Positions 36,101 through 47,573 of a DNA stretch of 64,000 bases are shown piece after piece. Within the stretch, counting starts at the first letter, position 1; each line of letters opens with the position of its first letter. Where the stretch lies: positions 124,001 through 188,000 of the forward strand of contig JABSSW010000043.1 in NCBI GenBank assembly GCA_018902385.1, written 5' to 3'. Under the pieces are notes generated by a model, which had not been told where the DNA came from, ran no database searches, and saw nothing but the letters and a program-made list of their open reading frames with translations. The stretch is from Physcia stellaris (taxonomy: Eukaryota; Ascomycota; Lecanoromycetes; Caliciales; Physciaceae). A program made the translations under genes and the position numbers.

Positions 36101-38961
36101 CTTGTTCTTGTGGGCTTCCAGATTACCACCATACTAATGGACACTATAGCAGCTCGCAGGCAACATCGAATAGCCAATGTCATCTTGCTTACACATTGAC
36201 TGTCTTGTGCATGGACTTTTGCCGACAGTTTGACCGAGTACTGAAAATTCTGCTTGATTCAATAAGCAGTGAACAAATCACGGTCCGCACCAGAAGCCTG
36301 AAGAGTGTAACACAAATGCTCGAGAAGGACCCTTCGCTTCTAGATCGCGCTAGAAATGTCAAAGTGCTGATCATGAAGTGTGCAACCGACAAATCGTCCA
36401 TGGTTCGGGATTCCGCACTCATGCTCATAGGAAAATGCATTTTTCTCAAGCCTGGACTGGAACAGGATTTCTGCAAGCCTCTGTTGGTAGCGACTAATGA
36501 TGCTGCCACTGGCGTCCGTAAACGGGCAATGAAGCTGCTGAAAGATATCTATATTCAGAATAGGCAAAAGGACTTCCGATCAGCAATCAGCGATAGTCTA
36601 CTCCAACGGGCGAAAGACCTCGATAAAGGCGTTGCCGATCTCGCACGTCAGATAATTGAGGAAATCTGGCTTACACCTTTCTGGGGGTTTTCAGAAGCCG
36701 TAGGAGGGGATGTCCAAAAGAAACTTGCTATTCAGAGGCAGGTGGCCCTTGTTGTTCAAACAGTGCAGCGCGGAGAGCCAGTCTCGTCCATTTTGTCATC
36801 CCTTATCAAGGAGCTCCTGATGCAAGGATTGAAGAATGCCGCGGTTAACTTCAAAGTCTGTGAGATGATGGTTGCCACGGCATTTGAAAGTATGGTCGAT
36901 ACAGAAAACACACCTGAACGCCCCGAGCAGCGACTTGTCCTACAAACTTTGACCGTCTTTGCCAAGGCCAATCCGCGCTTATTCACGTCCGATCAACTGA
37001 AATACTTACAACCCTACATAGCCAACCTTTCCAATTCCGATGATCTCCACCTTTTCAGGTCCGCTGTTATAATCTTTCGCTGCGTATTACCTACGATCTC
37101 GAGCGTTCAGCATCAGCTTCTCCGCGACGTCCAGAACGCGCTCATGCAAAGCCTCCCTAAGCTCGGCACCATGGAACTTGACGAGGTTGCTGCATGTCTA
37201 TGGACAATCAACGGTACATTGTGCAACCCGGAGAAGCTGGTGAAGCTCATCCTTTCCGTCCTGCGGAACCTGCGGTCTCTCAAGGGTACCGCATTCTCAG
37301 ATCCAGGTCAGAAGGAGAATCTCAATCGGGTCAAGAAATACATCCGAATTGCGGGGTACATGGGGAAGCATTGCAATTTGGAAGACCACCAAAAGGCCTT
37401 CCGGGAATCTATGCCGTCGTGGAAAGGTACCTCGGTGGCAGGGCTCATTATCAGCTGTGTTTTCCCATTCGCAAGCAGTACTCAGCCATTGGCGCTAAGG
37501 GCTGACGCTTTCAACAGTATTGGCCTCATCTGTCAGTCACAGCCCTACCAGTTCAACCAGGAAGACATTAGCAGCGCTTTCGAGACGGTGCTTACTGGCG
37601 ATGAGCCAGAGCTCCAGAACATTGTACTATCGGGCTTCCGCGACTTTTTCGCAAAGCAGGAGAAGCAGTCTGAGGTCAAGTATGAGGAGCCTATACAGGA
37701 TTCGAAGGGGGTCACTACTGGGAAACTCGGCGCATCAATGACGGCAAGCGATAGTGACGGTGCTTCTGCGCTTATCGCGCAACGTTTTTTGAAGAGCGTT
37801 TTGCACATTGCGTTAGCTAGTCAAGACGCTTCAGCCATGGCCGCTACGGAGGTAATTGCGAGTATCAATCGTCAAGGTCTGGTCCACCCGAAAGAGTCTG
37901 GACCAGCGCTGGTCGCATTGGAAACGTCCACTAATCCGACTATTGCTGAGGTCGCGTTCCAAGAACACCGAAATTTACATCAGCAACATGAGAGTATGTT
38001 TGAAAGGGAATACATGAGGGCTATTGCCGAGGTCTTCAGGTATCAAAAAGACATCGTGAAAGATCCACTCGGGTATACTCCTTCGCCATACAGCTCCAAA
38101 TTACGGTCCATGTTCGACATTATCAACACCAGTAAAGGCAAATACCAGAAGAAATTTCTCTCGGGTTTCTGCCAGAAGATAGATTTTGATCCATCCAAGT
38201 TGGATGTCGAGGCTAACCCTCCCGCCTCGCTACAGTACGCACGTTTCCTAATCGAAAATCTGGCCTTCTTTGAGTACGGTCGGATCGACGAGCTTCTCTA
38301 TACAATTGCTTGCATGGAGAAAATAGTTGCCGGCACAGGTTCGGGCATTGCGCACAGCATCAACACCGAAATTTTCCAATTCAAGGTCGATTCAATCCTG
38401 GAAACAGCTGGCAAAGGCCCACTTGGCGCTGAGCGACCGGGAAGTTTCGATGCTAACATTGATCCCCGGAGGTTGCGCCAATTGACAACGGGATCAATAA
38501 TTCTCTCATCACTTTGGGAAGTGCGAACATTTCTGCGTCGACTGTATGGCCTACAAGTGAGCCAGCAACGTCGCGACAGCAAGGTCAAAGCCGTGGCGAA
38601 GGACCTGAATAAAGCGCCGACCAAAGCTCCAGGCATCACAGGCGAGCGTCTAGTCAAGGCAATAGCGGAGATTGTTGATTCACTGGCGAGCAAAGAGTCG
38701 ATGCTTGGCCAATGCCAAAACTTTGTCGAGCTGCTCTCTGTTGACAACGAAATCAAAGTGGCCTCGGAAGACGAGAACGGGGTGGAGGGTGCCGGCACGC
38801 TCAGTGGAGAGGACGAGGAGATGACGCCAACTTCGGGTAGCGCTGGGTCTCGGACGCTGAAGAGAAAAGGATCAGCATCTGTAAGCGGGACGCCACAGAA
38901 ACGCAAGAGGGGGAGGCCCTCAGTGAAGAGGAAGAAGAGCGTCGAGGAAGACTCGGACTAA
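33193..38961 (+). CDS. MIS4: sister chromatid cohesion protein 2 / cohesin loader (Scc2, Mis4, NIPBL family)
   Basis: Loads cohesin onto chromosomes with Scc4. Exons 33193-33409, 33471-33666, 33718-33857, 33892-36094 and 36150-38961 sum to 5568 nt and give 1855 aa, normal for the family. The N-terminus has LLTVDEALQYSPLSSISPF (the conserved fungal start motif) and TVKHAADDDTNMPALSDRLS. The long helical HEAT region includes FDRVLKILLDSISSEQITVR, SLKSVTQMLEKDPSLLDRAR and KDLDKGVADLARQIIEEIWL. The C-terminus is basic (KRKRGRPSVKRKKS), AT-hook-like. The intron 33858-33891 is only 34 nt. The last junction (branch point TACTAAT) restores SDSSQATSNSQ before the HEAT core. Confidence 0.95.
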
Positions 38962-40679
38962 GTGATTTTGACTCTGGATCTATTCCATCGGACGACCTCG
39001 GGGCTGACCCAGGGTGGCATGCAAAACATGGGATTTTGGGAGCATCGAAGAGGCATATGGGAGGTCATCTTTGCTTATTTTGCTAGACATACTTTGGGAT
39101 TTGAGCGGGCATAGATAGAAAAGGAAAGGAACAGGCGATTACGATGGATGATACCCCACTTGCTTTACGGACGCTGCTTCTTAGCATAGAGAGCTCGGAA
39201 GTGCAGGCGACAGAAGAATAACGCAACTTTGACAACAGCGTTGCCCTTCACTTCGGTCCCACCTGTACCCTTTTTCACATGAATCAATCACCACCGTCTT
39301 CCAAGATGCGGGGAGAATTCGACAGGCTGACAGAAAGGAGGGTCGACAGCGGCTAAGAGTGATTGGAACGAATGCGCCCGCCGCGCCTCCTCTTTCCTGA
39401 CCGCGTGTCATTCGCCTCTTATTTACCTGCATTACCTCCACTCGTATTTTAGGACGGTTTTTTTTTCTTTCAATATTAATGGGCAATTCTTGTAAGATGG
39501 TGCAATCGCCAGGTGGATGACGAGTGTGCACGCACATTCGAGGATGATGGCTGCTCTGTGACGTGGAAGACTGGGAGATGCAGCCTCGAGGCTAGGCCTG
39601 GTTGGGTCGGAGACTTCTTTGTTCGGGTGAGTCGATTGGCTTTGACCTGCGCAATCCTTCTCTGCTCCCTACCGCAATCGCCTAACCATTCATCTTGACG
39701 GGCAACTTCTTGCGAGCCCTTAGCCTTCTCCCCTGGGCCCTGGATGGGCGGGTAAGGTGGGTAAGGTGTGCACGCCGATGCAGGTACTCGTACTAGGGCG
39801 CTTTCTTCCACACCATCAGGATTGACTACTGACCACCGCCAGCGCATTATTCGATTGATTGATGCGCATGTTTGGGGAAAACATCCTGACACACAAGAAA
39901 CAACTACCTACAACCTCCTCAGCCACTCGAGTAAAACCACGCGCCTCGACATCCAGCAGCTTCCGGGGGCCGCTGTATGCCGCCGGTCAATGCGACTCGG
40001 AACTGGTATGGTGGTTTGGATCGATGGGTCCGCGGTAAAGCTTAATGCCACGAGGAGGCGTCCGTCTAAACCCAAGTCGCCGTTGGCGTTCCAGTACAAT
40101 GCCCAGGGCGCTGGTGGAGTCTGCTCGGCAGATGGGATAGGTGGGATGTTTCATTGTGCTCATTGTCCTGCCTTGTTCTCGCAGTGTTTTGTTTCCCACA
40201 CGCTCTATTGTTGCTTGGCGTCCAATAGAGTGTGGCTTTTGCCCGTCAAGGCTTCCGTCTAGACTCTCGCAGTCGTGGCCCACTTCTCCTGCAGGCTTAC
40301 TATATAGATCCTGCATGGCCCCCTCTCCTTGTTCTTTTTAACATTTCCAACATCAACTCATACCCTCATTTTTTGCCTTTTTGCTCTCCTTCTTTCCTTC
40401 CCAAAGTCTTGGTGACTAGCTCACCCAACAATCCTTTCCGAAAGAATTGACTCCATACCTCTGCGAGGTCTTTGTCGATTCCCAAACCGTCTATATAAGG
40501 CTATCCGTGCCTGAACCACCACAATCCAGTCAACCAGTAGTCAATCATTTGCTACAAAGCTTTTCCCTTCATTTAAAAGCTATCCTCATCCTGACTTTTC
40601 CTGTCACTACTTTCCAACCGCTGAACAGTTATATATTTTCTGAAAGCCGTATCACTCTAGACGGGGCGGAACTTGCACC
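38962..40679. other. 1.7-kb region with the promoter of the secreted-protein gene
   Basis: Probably the SCC2 3' UTR followed by a long regulatory region. From about 40320 to the ATG at 40680 the plus strand is pyrimidine-rich. It has TATATAAG at 40492-40499 and TATATAG near 40301. The short frames here look incidental. Confidence 0.5.
40492..40499 (+). promoter_or_regulatory. TATA box of the secreted-protein gene
   Basis: TATATAAG 188 bp before the ATG. It is followed by a CA- and CT-rich leader and preceded by a CT-rich tract, an architecture common in strongly expressed filamentous-fungal genes. Confidence 0.5.
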
Positions 40680-41450
40680 ATGTCTCTTCTCTTCGCAACC
40701 CTTCTTTCTGCCCGGGCTGCTCGTAGCAGCCCAGTCATCAGTCCGTTGAAGCTGGCCTTGTCCTTTGGTCTTTTCTTCGCTTCCCTCGTGGCCGGCGACG
40801 GAGGCGTCACCAGCTTCGGCCCTTCTGACCCTCTGATAACCTTCGTCAACACCGCCGGCACTGATCAAGTCTACCAAATCCAAGGCAACTCCGACAATCC
40901 AGGCACCGCCTTCGGTTCCGGCACGTCGCCTCTACCGAGCTTCACCGTTCCCGCCGGCCAAACCATCAACTTCCACCCGGGTGTCGGCTTCGTTGGTGCC
41001 TTCTCAGCCCAGAACGGTGCCGGTACACGACACGAGGTCAACTTCCGCGGCAGTCCAACCTGGTACAACGCCGACATGGAGTTCGGCATGTCCAACTCCA
41101 CTCTCGGCCCCACCGACGGCTCCAAGCGCATTGACGGCGGAGACTCCCTCGCCGGTGAACAAGACTGCCTCGCCAAGGCAAACGCGGCGTGGAGCGACCT
41201 TGACGCTGGCACCCAATCGTCTCTTCTCGACTCGGGCTTCCTTCAGGGGTCCAGCGGAGGCCTGTCATCGGTTTCGATGGGCCAAGGGGCGCCGAGAAGG
41301 GTGGTGGAATTCTTCCAAATGACGGCAGATTTCAATGCCTACGTTGATGCTGGCTCTGTTTCTGGGCAATCCACGGATGACATGGGCAAGGCGGCCGATC
41401 AGTTCTCCTACAGCGTGACGACCAACAAGCTCACAATCACGGCATATTGA
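40680..41450 (+). CDS. secreted protein of a conserved fungal family, function unknown
   Basis: Single exon, 256 aa. A hydrophobic segment at about 22-38 (LKLALSFGLFFASLVAG) works as a signal peptide although the n-region is unusually long. The mature part begins with a beta-rich domain (ITFVNTAGTDQVYQIQGNSD, PSFTVPAGQTINFHPGVGFV) rich in Gly, Asn and Thr, res.55-140, then GTRHEVNF and WYNADMEFGMSNSTLGPTDG. A more helical C-terminal half has SLAGEQDCLAKANAAW and VVEFFQMTADFNAYVDAGSV. I recognise the type from other ascomycete secretomes but know no assigned function. Codon use is C-ending and biased, and with the TATA and CT-rich leader this suggests high expression. Confidence 0.85.
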   Translation: MSLLFATLLSARAARSSPVISPLKLALSFGLFFASLVAGDGGVTSFGPSDPLITFVNTAGTDQVYQIQGNSDNPGTAFGSGTSPLPSFTVPAGQTINFHPGVGFVGAFSAQNGAGTRHEVNFRGSPTWYNADMEFGMSNSTLGPTDGSKRIDGGDSLAGEQDCLAKANAAWSDLDAGTQSSLLDSGFLQGSSGGLSSVSMGQGAPRRVVEFFQMTADFNAYVDAGSVSGQSTDDMGKAADQFSYSVTTNKLTITAY

Positions 41451-43675
41451 GCATGTTTCCCGCGCGTTGATCGCTGCAGTTGATTGGGAGCCGAGCGTTG
41501 GCGCAAAGGCGATGGGTTCACGAAAGTCTGACGATGTTCACGAGAGGACCCGGCGCAAATAGGACCCGCACGCAGGAACAATAGGGTATGTGCAGCACAG
41601 GATATAGATTCCTTTGGATTTGATGGAGAAATTGGTACTTGTTCTTTCTTGGCACTGTATATATTGAGTCCGCCACAAATTATCAAACGGTCGTTACCGA
41701 TGAAATGTCTGTGTTTCCCCAACTTGAATTCTCACGTGTTTTCAACCCCTTCTCTAAGGCGATGCGAGTGGAAGAGCCAAGCAGAATCTGATTTCCTGCC
41801 TTCTCCGTCTCTCCGCGCTCCGTCTGCAAGTGCACATTCAAATTATGACTAACATGAGACGTTGAAAATATCGAGACCGAGGTCGTCCGAGGTATGAAAA
41901 ACTTGATTGAAAGGCCGCCAAATCATCCCCCCACCTATGGCCCACAAATCACAATTGCAGGCGGACACAATATTAATGTTTTAGTAAACCTGTCGCGTCT
42001 GTGGAGGTGACAAGGTACATTAGCGCTCCTCGGTGAACGCAAGCTTTGTCGAGTGGAAACCGAATTTGCTCTAATGGCACCAATGGTTAGTGTCGCGTGC
42101 AGAACCGTCCAATCCCACAATCGGACCTTTCCGATGTCAAAAGCCGACACGAAATCTTCAATCTAAAAAAGCCGATGGCTCTTCACATGGAAATGACAGC
42201 GGGTACGAGTACCTTCAACGAAAAAAGTGCGCCCAGCCGACCTGGCCCAGCGGACCCTCTCCAAGCTTTCGCGACCGAGACGTGGCGAAACGCCAACGTC
42301 TGCTTGGAACTAGCTTCGATCGCACGAAATTCAAAAGGAAAAAGAAGGGGAAAAACCCCCTGTTTCTTGCTCATTCATGCGTTTGCCTGCGAGGGGTAAG
42401 TGTTGGTCGAGTTATACTGCTTGGCACAGCTACGTCTCAGAGCCAAGCTTAGCGAAGCAGTTGGTCTTCGGCATCCCTTTGTTTGGTTACTAGATGTCTT
42501 TCCATCGAGGAGGTGGAATTAAAGTTGAGGGCGACTCGGGCGACGGCAGAGCGCCCAAGCGATCGGGTTGCGGCCTGCGGAAAGGCGTCGTGAGCGGACG
42601 ATCGCATCAATGGGATTTTTTGGGGGTGGCTGGCCTAACGAAGGCTGGTGAGAGGGCGAGGAGGGGTTGTCACGGGGCAAGGGTTGGGAGGGCTTCAAGC
42701 TCTTTCGCCAGCGACGACACTACTATAACACTGTGATCGCTGCGTTGCCATAACATCTTCTGCGCAACATCCCTAGGCTGGCTTTTCAGAACGACAGTGT
42801 GGACTCCGAAGCTTTGGAGTCCATCTCCTTCCCACCTCCCTTCCCAAGTCCTTAAATGAGTCTAGGCTACACGCTGAGACGTAACATCGAATCAATAACA
42901 TTACTTCAACATTACACCGGCAGAGGACTAGTGTTTTTGGGGTAGCTGCTTCAGGCGGCGAGTAGCTGGTCATAGAGAAGTCGAAACCTGATAAAGAGCA
43001 AGTTGGTGTTGAAGGCATCTGTTGCCTGACGGGAGTCTTCACCATTCATCCATGTGCTGACATTTTCCTCACCAGCGTACGAAAACAGACGAAACGTACA
43101 CTTTGCTCTATCCTCATCGGAGATAGAAAATTGGGAGTTCATTAAGCGAAGGCATCTGCACAGGACCTGTTTGGAGTTTCTTGTTCTGAGACCTAGCATG
43201 GTGCAATTGCTCTTCGCAAGATCTGGAAATATCAATAATAATTATTACAAACACTCGTACCTCTTGCCTGTGGTCACATGCTAACCATGTTCATTCATAT
43301 AATGCAATCCCGCTTTCAGCCAGAGATCTAGAGATTGCATTTCCTGGTTTCAGTCATCCTCTATTGGCTTGCTCGCTCAATTGGGTACCTGCCTCAGGTG
43401 CATCATTTTGTGCCCTGCCCGGTTATAATTTAACAATACTCACTTCGCTCAACAAACGGAAAATCGTCGAACATCTGTATCTAAGTCGGACCCTTCCTGC
43501 AACGATATGTTATTATTTACACAGCAGCCTCCCTAGTGGAGTGAGCTACGTGACTGTTGGCCGGAGTTGGACAGCTCGCAAGCAGTCGACACAGGCTAAA
43601 GATCCAGATCAAAATCATCAAGTCAGGGGTATGGAAAGACGAGGGAAAGGGAGCATGCTGCGTGACAAACGAAGT
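41451..43675. other. 2.2-kb region without a recognised gene
   Basis: Lies between the secreted-protein gene (plus) and the URB1 stop (minus). The longest frames (about 70-120 codons) have no motif, no start context and no intron pattern. A minus-strand frame at 42951-43235 is preceded by a possible acceptor, but I cannot tie it to a family. No transposon signature noticed. Confidence 0.4.
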
Positions 43676-46600
43676 TCAGTCATCGCTTGACGATATGCCA
43701 AGCGAAGCCAATACGTCCTGCATATTGCTACCACCTCGTTCAGTCCATTCAGCCACACGGCTTTTGTCGCAGGTTTGAGAGACTCGCATCGCCAGGAAGT
43801 GTAAGAGATGTTGCTGTCTCGTGTTTTCCGAATATAGCTCCATCGAACTCTGAATCCAAGCAAGAATTCCGCAACGGGTCACCAGTGTTGTGGTCCCTTC
43901 GACGTAGGTACAGCGGCAACAGAGCTGAGTGATCTTCTCAACAGTGGATCCGTGCACTGATCTAGATGTAGCCACCGACAGTAATCTTTCAATAACGTTG
44001 CATCGTCTATAAGACTCCATGTCCTGCTATTAGATCAGTGGGAGTTTTTACCTTGAAGCATTCAGCTCCCAGAGAAGAACTTCATGATCTAGTGGTAAGA
44101 GTGACCTACTTCTGGTGTTCTTAGACCGGCAAAGAGAAATTCCAGAAGCCATTCCATTTCCACTCGGTGGCCATTATCTTCAGCAGGTGGCTGCAATAGT
44201 ATTTTGTCGATCCAATATGATGGGAGCTTGCTCACCTTCCACTGTGGGCCCTTGTGTAAGAAGTTATTGACTTTAGTATACAACGGGTGCAAAGGCTCAG
44301 CAAGAACCAGGAAGCAGCGTGCAGCAAACACTCCCGCGAAGTATGGGAAGGGTGTTCCTGGAGCTAGATGCTCCACAGTCTCGATGACCTCTCCAAGAAG
44401 CATGTAAACTTGTAGAGCCTCGGTCCAGTCAGAATCCTGCATCATGTTAGTAATGCCACCATGCGTTGATCTCTAAGTAAAGGATAGCAAACCTTGAGCG
44501 ACTTGTTACAACTACGTAAAGCAGTGAGCGCTTGCCTTCGGATATCGTTATAGGAAGAGCAGAGGCAGAGTGTAAGCTCTCCTAGTGTACCTTCTAGAAC
44601 AATCTCAAGAATTTCCTGGTGAGCCCATCGTGTGAGTGCCTTGTGATCTTCGTCTTCTTTTGGGTTCTCTAGTTCACTTGATAGTCCTTGATCTGATGCC
44701 TTATTTTCGCTTGTTGGTTCTGGAGTCACAGCCAAGCCTTGGACTTTGTCATCGTGAAAGCCAGTGCATCCAACGAGATTCTCAGATCTTTCCAGCGTAT
44801 GTGCATGTAGTGCTGGTGAAAGCGTAGCACGGGCTGATTCATCCTCGGTGCTCTGCATGATTTCATCGCGAATGACCGATAGCAATCCGGGGTTCATCCC
44901 GGCCTGCTCGGATAATCTAAGATAGGAGGCTAGCCATTTCGTTATGTCCGCTAATGCTGATTTCGTTGACGCATTAACGAAGAATGACCATTGATCAGCA
45001 ATCGCGATGACGAGCAAATCCACGTCGGTTTTCCTCAGATCCTCGACGATCAGACCATGTTCTCTTTTGAGCGAGATCATTCGCTCATAGTATTTCACAG
45101 ACTTGCTACCAAGCTGTAGAATGCAGTGATCAATGTAGCTATATGACTGAATCGATGCTTGAGACCTTTGCAAGCTCTGGCTGAGCACATCTATAGCTAG
45201 TACACTATTGCAAGAGAGAAGGTGGCCGTCTTTTGATATTCGCTGCAAAATATCTCTTAGTGATTCGTCTCCTCCTAGAGGCCTTTCGCTACAGTACAGC
45301 CGAAGTAAGGTGGTGAATGGAGAGAGCGCTACATTTTCTGAGAAACAGTCAGCAACCAAATAGAATTGAAAGGAAAGACTGATGCACACCTGCTTTATGC
45401 CACCAATGCATACTTGGTGAGCATTGCGCTATGTTCAAGAGATTTCGAAACTCCAACATGCGCATCTTTGTATCCGACGAGATCTCGTAGTCTGATGACA
45501 GAGCAGTGGAAAGAGCTAAAGAGATATCAAACCTTTCTTCCAAGGCGGTCCGAGGTATCAGACGATAATAGTAGCTTAATAGCCGCGAAAAGCCTTCTCG
45601 TAGTATTGTTTTCTCTTTTGGGCTGCTCCGGAATCCTGCAATTACATGTCGAACGTCTGGGCACTTCATACTGAATTGGTCTATTAAAATCGCTACAGGC
45701 GTTTTTGAGGCTGGATTATCGCTTTTGCAATGGCTGGAGAGTAAGTTCACGAGACTTTCAAGCTTCTGAAATGCGGCAAGCATGATTCTGACAGCAAAAA
45801 AAGTAACAATATCGACATTTTGGTTAAGGCATCGAGTCAGTACCTTCTGAGACAAGGGCGACGGAAGAGTGTATTCAATGATATGATTCACTGGGGTGTT
45901 AGTATGTCTTGATTGAGACTTAAGCAAATGTATGTACTCCATTGGAAGTGGAAGCATGATGACCGATATAAGGAATTTCGAAAATCCAATCCACGTAGCA
46001 GTCAATTTTGGCTCAAAAGAGAAGGATTTTTCATCTTAAAATAGTCCACGAGGGCGTCAGGGGCAGCCTTGAACACGGCCAGAATCAATTGCTCTTCTAG
46101 AATATTAGCATACGGCCTCAACCCCTGCAAAAAGGTTAAGAGTGTTCTGCTACATTGCAATAGGGCCGCACTTGATAGTCCACTGTCAGGTATGTCATTC
46201 AAGTGGGCTACTCCGTCAGCTTTAAGATCTGCAGGATCTATACCATGACTTGGAGAAGCCCTCGTAGTATCCAGAAGTCCTGAATCTGGTGATGCACACA
46301 ATGCTAATAATAAAGAATGCGCGTTCTGCCGTACACTCAGTTGCGGTTCGGTAGGGTCCAATTCCTCTTCGTAGTGATATAAAGCTGCGATACGTGCTAG
46401 AGTCTCATCCCTGAAGACCCCTCTTTTGACGTTGCGCGGCAAGTCAGCGTCTGCAATGATGTACTTTTTGAACACGCTCAGCAACTCATTAAGAATTGCC
46501 GGAGAGTCTTCTCCCAAGCCTTGAAAGATTGCACGAGCTAGTTTGCCATGGGCTAAAGTTAAGATGCCAGCCTTAGCCATTGAATTTTGCAACTTCAGAT

Positions 46601-47318
46601 TAGCAAAAAGGTACCGCAACGCATTGTCCCTCACAGATGGTTTACGAGAAGACTGCTTTTGGTTGTCGAATCTCTCCTTGCGTGTCATTAAAAGCGTCTC
46701 CAGTCGGTGGAACGCAACGTCGCGCCGATGCCAAACAAGCTTTGCGGCGGCACCTCCATCATACGCCACGACTTCAGTCAACAGTCTTAGACATGGTGAA
46801 ATAACATGCTCCTTGGCCCTACTCGCACTCAGACCTCTCTCAAAGAGCCGAGACGAGTCTTCTTCCAGTAGATTTCGACAAAGTTGATTACCATGTTCTC
46901 GAAACTCGAGATGAAAGGAGGTGGTTTTGAGAAACAGTGCTAGAACGGCAGCAATCGCCGAAAAAAGCCTTTCGTCGTTCGACTGGGCCGCAAAACTCCA
47001 GGATCGAACAAGGTCGGCCAAGCCATTACTGGCTTGTAGACGCTGTTGCCCTAGATATTCCTGGAGGAGCGATCGATTGGAAGCTTTCACACCAGCATCG
47101 TCTGAATAAGCGGTGGCATCAAGAAAATTCTTAAAGTCCTGGATATTCTGGCGTGCTTGAGCGCCACCTTGCTGGTCAAAAGCTAGCAGCTGCTGAAGAT
47201 CCTTCCACGAGTGGATTTCCTTGGGGGGAACCTGTACTGATACGTCATTTCCATTTTCCGATCTCTTTTGTCTTCTGGTGTAAGGACTATCTTCTCTCTC
47301 AAACTGGCGTTTGGCCAT
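43676..47318 (-). CDS. URB1: ribosome biogenesis protein Urb1 (Npa1), one frame break
   Basis: Large nucleolar scaffold for early pre-60S assembly. I start at the ATG at 47318 (MAKRQFEREDSPYTRRQKRS); upstream codons start with TTG. Segments are 47318-45390, 45337-44493, 44436-44110 and 44023-43676. The sum is 3449 nt, one short. The break is at the T5 run 46027-46031: with six T the join becomes KMKKSFSFEPKLTATWIGFS, the family sequence, and the protein is 1149 aa. Domains are the Urb1 N-terminal region (about 40-420) and the C-terminal region, with GLRTPEDMESYRRCNVIERL made by the last intron. The 86-nt intron 44109-44024 replaces an apparent second break. Confidence 0.88.
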
Positions 47319-47573
47319 TATTATTCTTCGCTCGGAAGGACTAGGTTGGGCGTGTAGCTTGAGAAGAGTAAGTTTGCTTGCAGGAATGACGTCGTTTGGA
47401 TATGACGCCAAGGAAGCCCGCCGAGTTCTGAGCGATTCACTACTATCAGTTCAATTGCAACGGTACTGAACATAGTTCCCCTGAGACTCAGGAGCTCAAG
47501 AAGATGACAATGCTGGTCACTTGCATATCTACCTAAGTCAATTGACTAGGTAGTGCTCTCTTCCAAACCCGTA
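47319..47573. promoter_or_regulatory. divergent promoter of URB1 and NDE
   Basis: 255 bp separate the two ATG codons. No specific element identified. Confidence 0.4.

Noticed and set aside
42951-43235. 94-codon minus-strand frame with an upstream acceptor-like site
   Set aside because: No recognisable motif, start or partner exon; kept as unresolved intergenic DNA.
44024-44109. Apparent second frame break in URB1
   Set aside because: An 86-nt GT-AG intron removes the region and joins RTPE to DMESYRRC in phase, so no error is needed.
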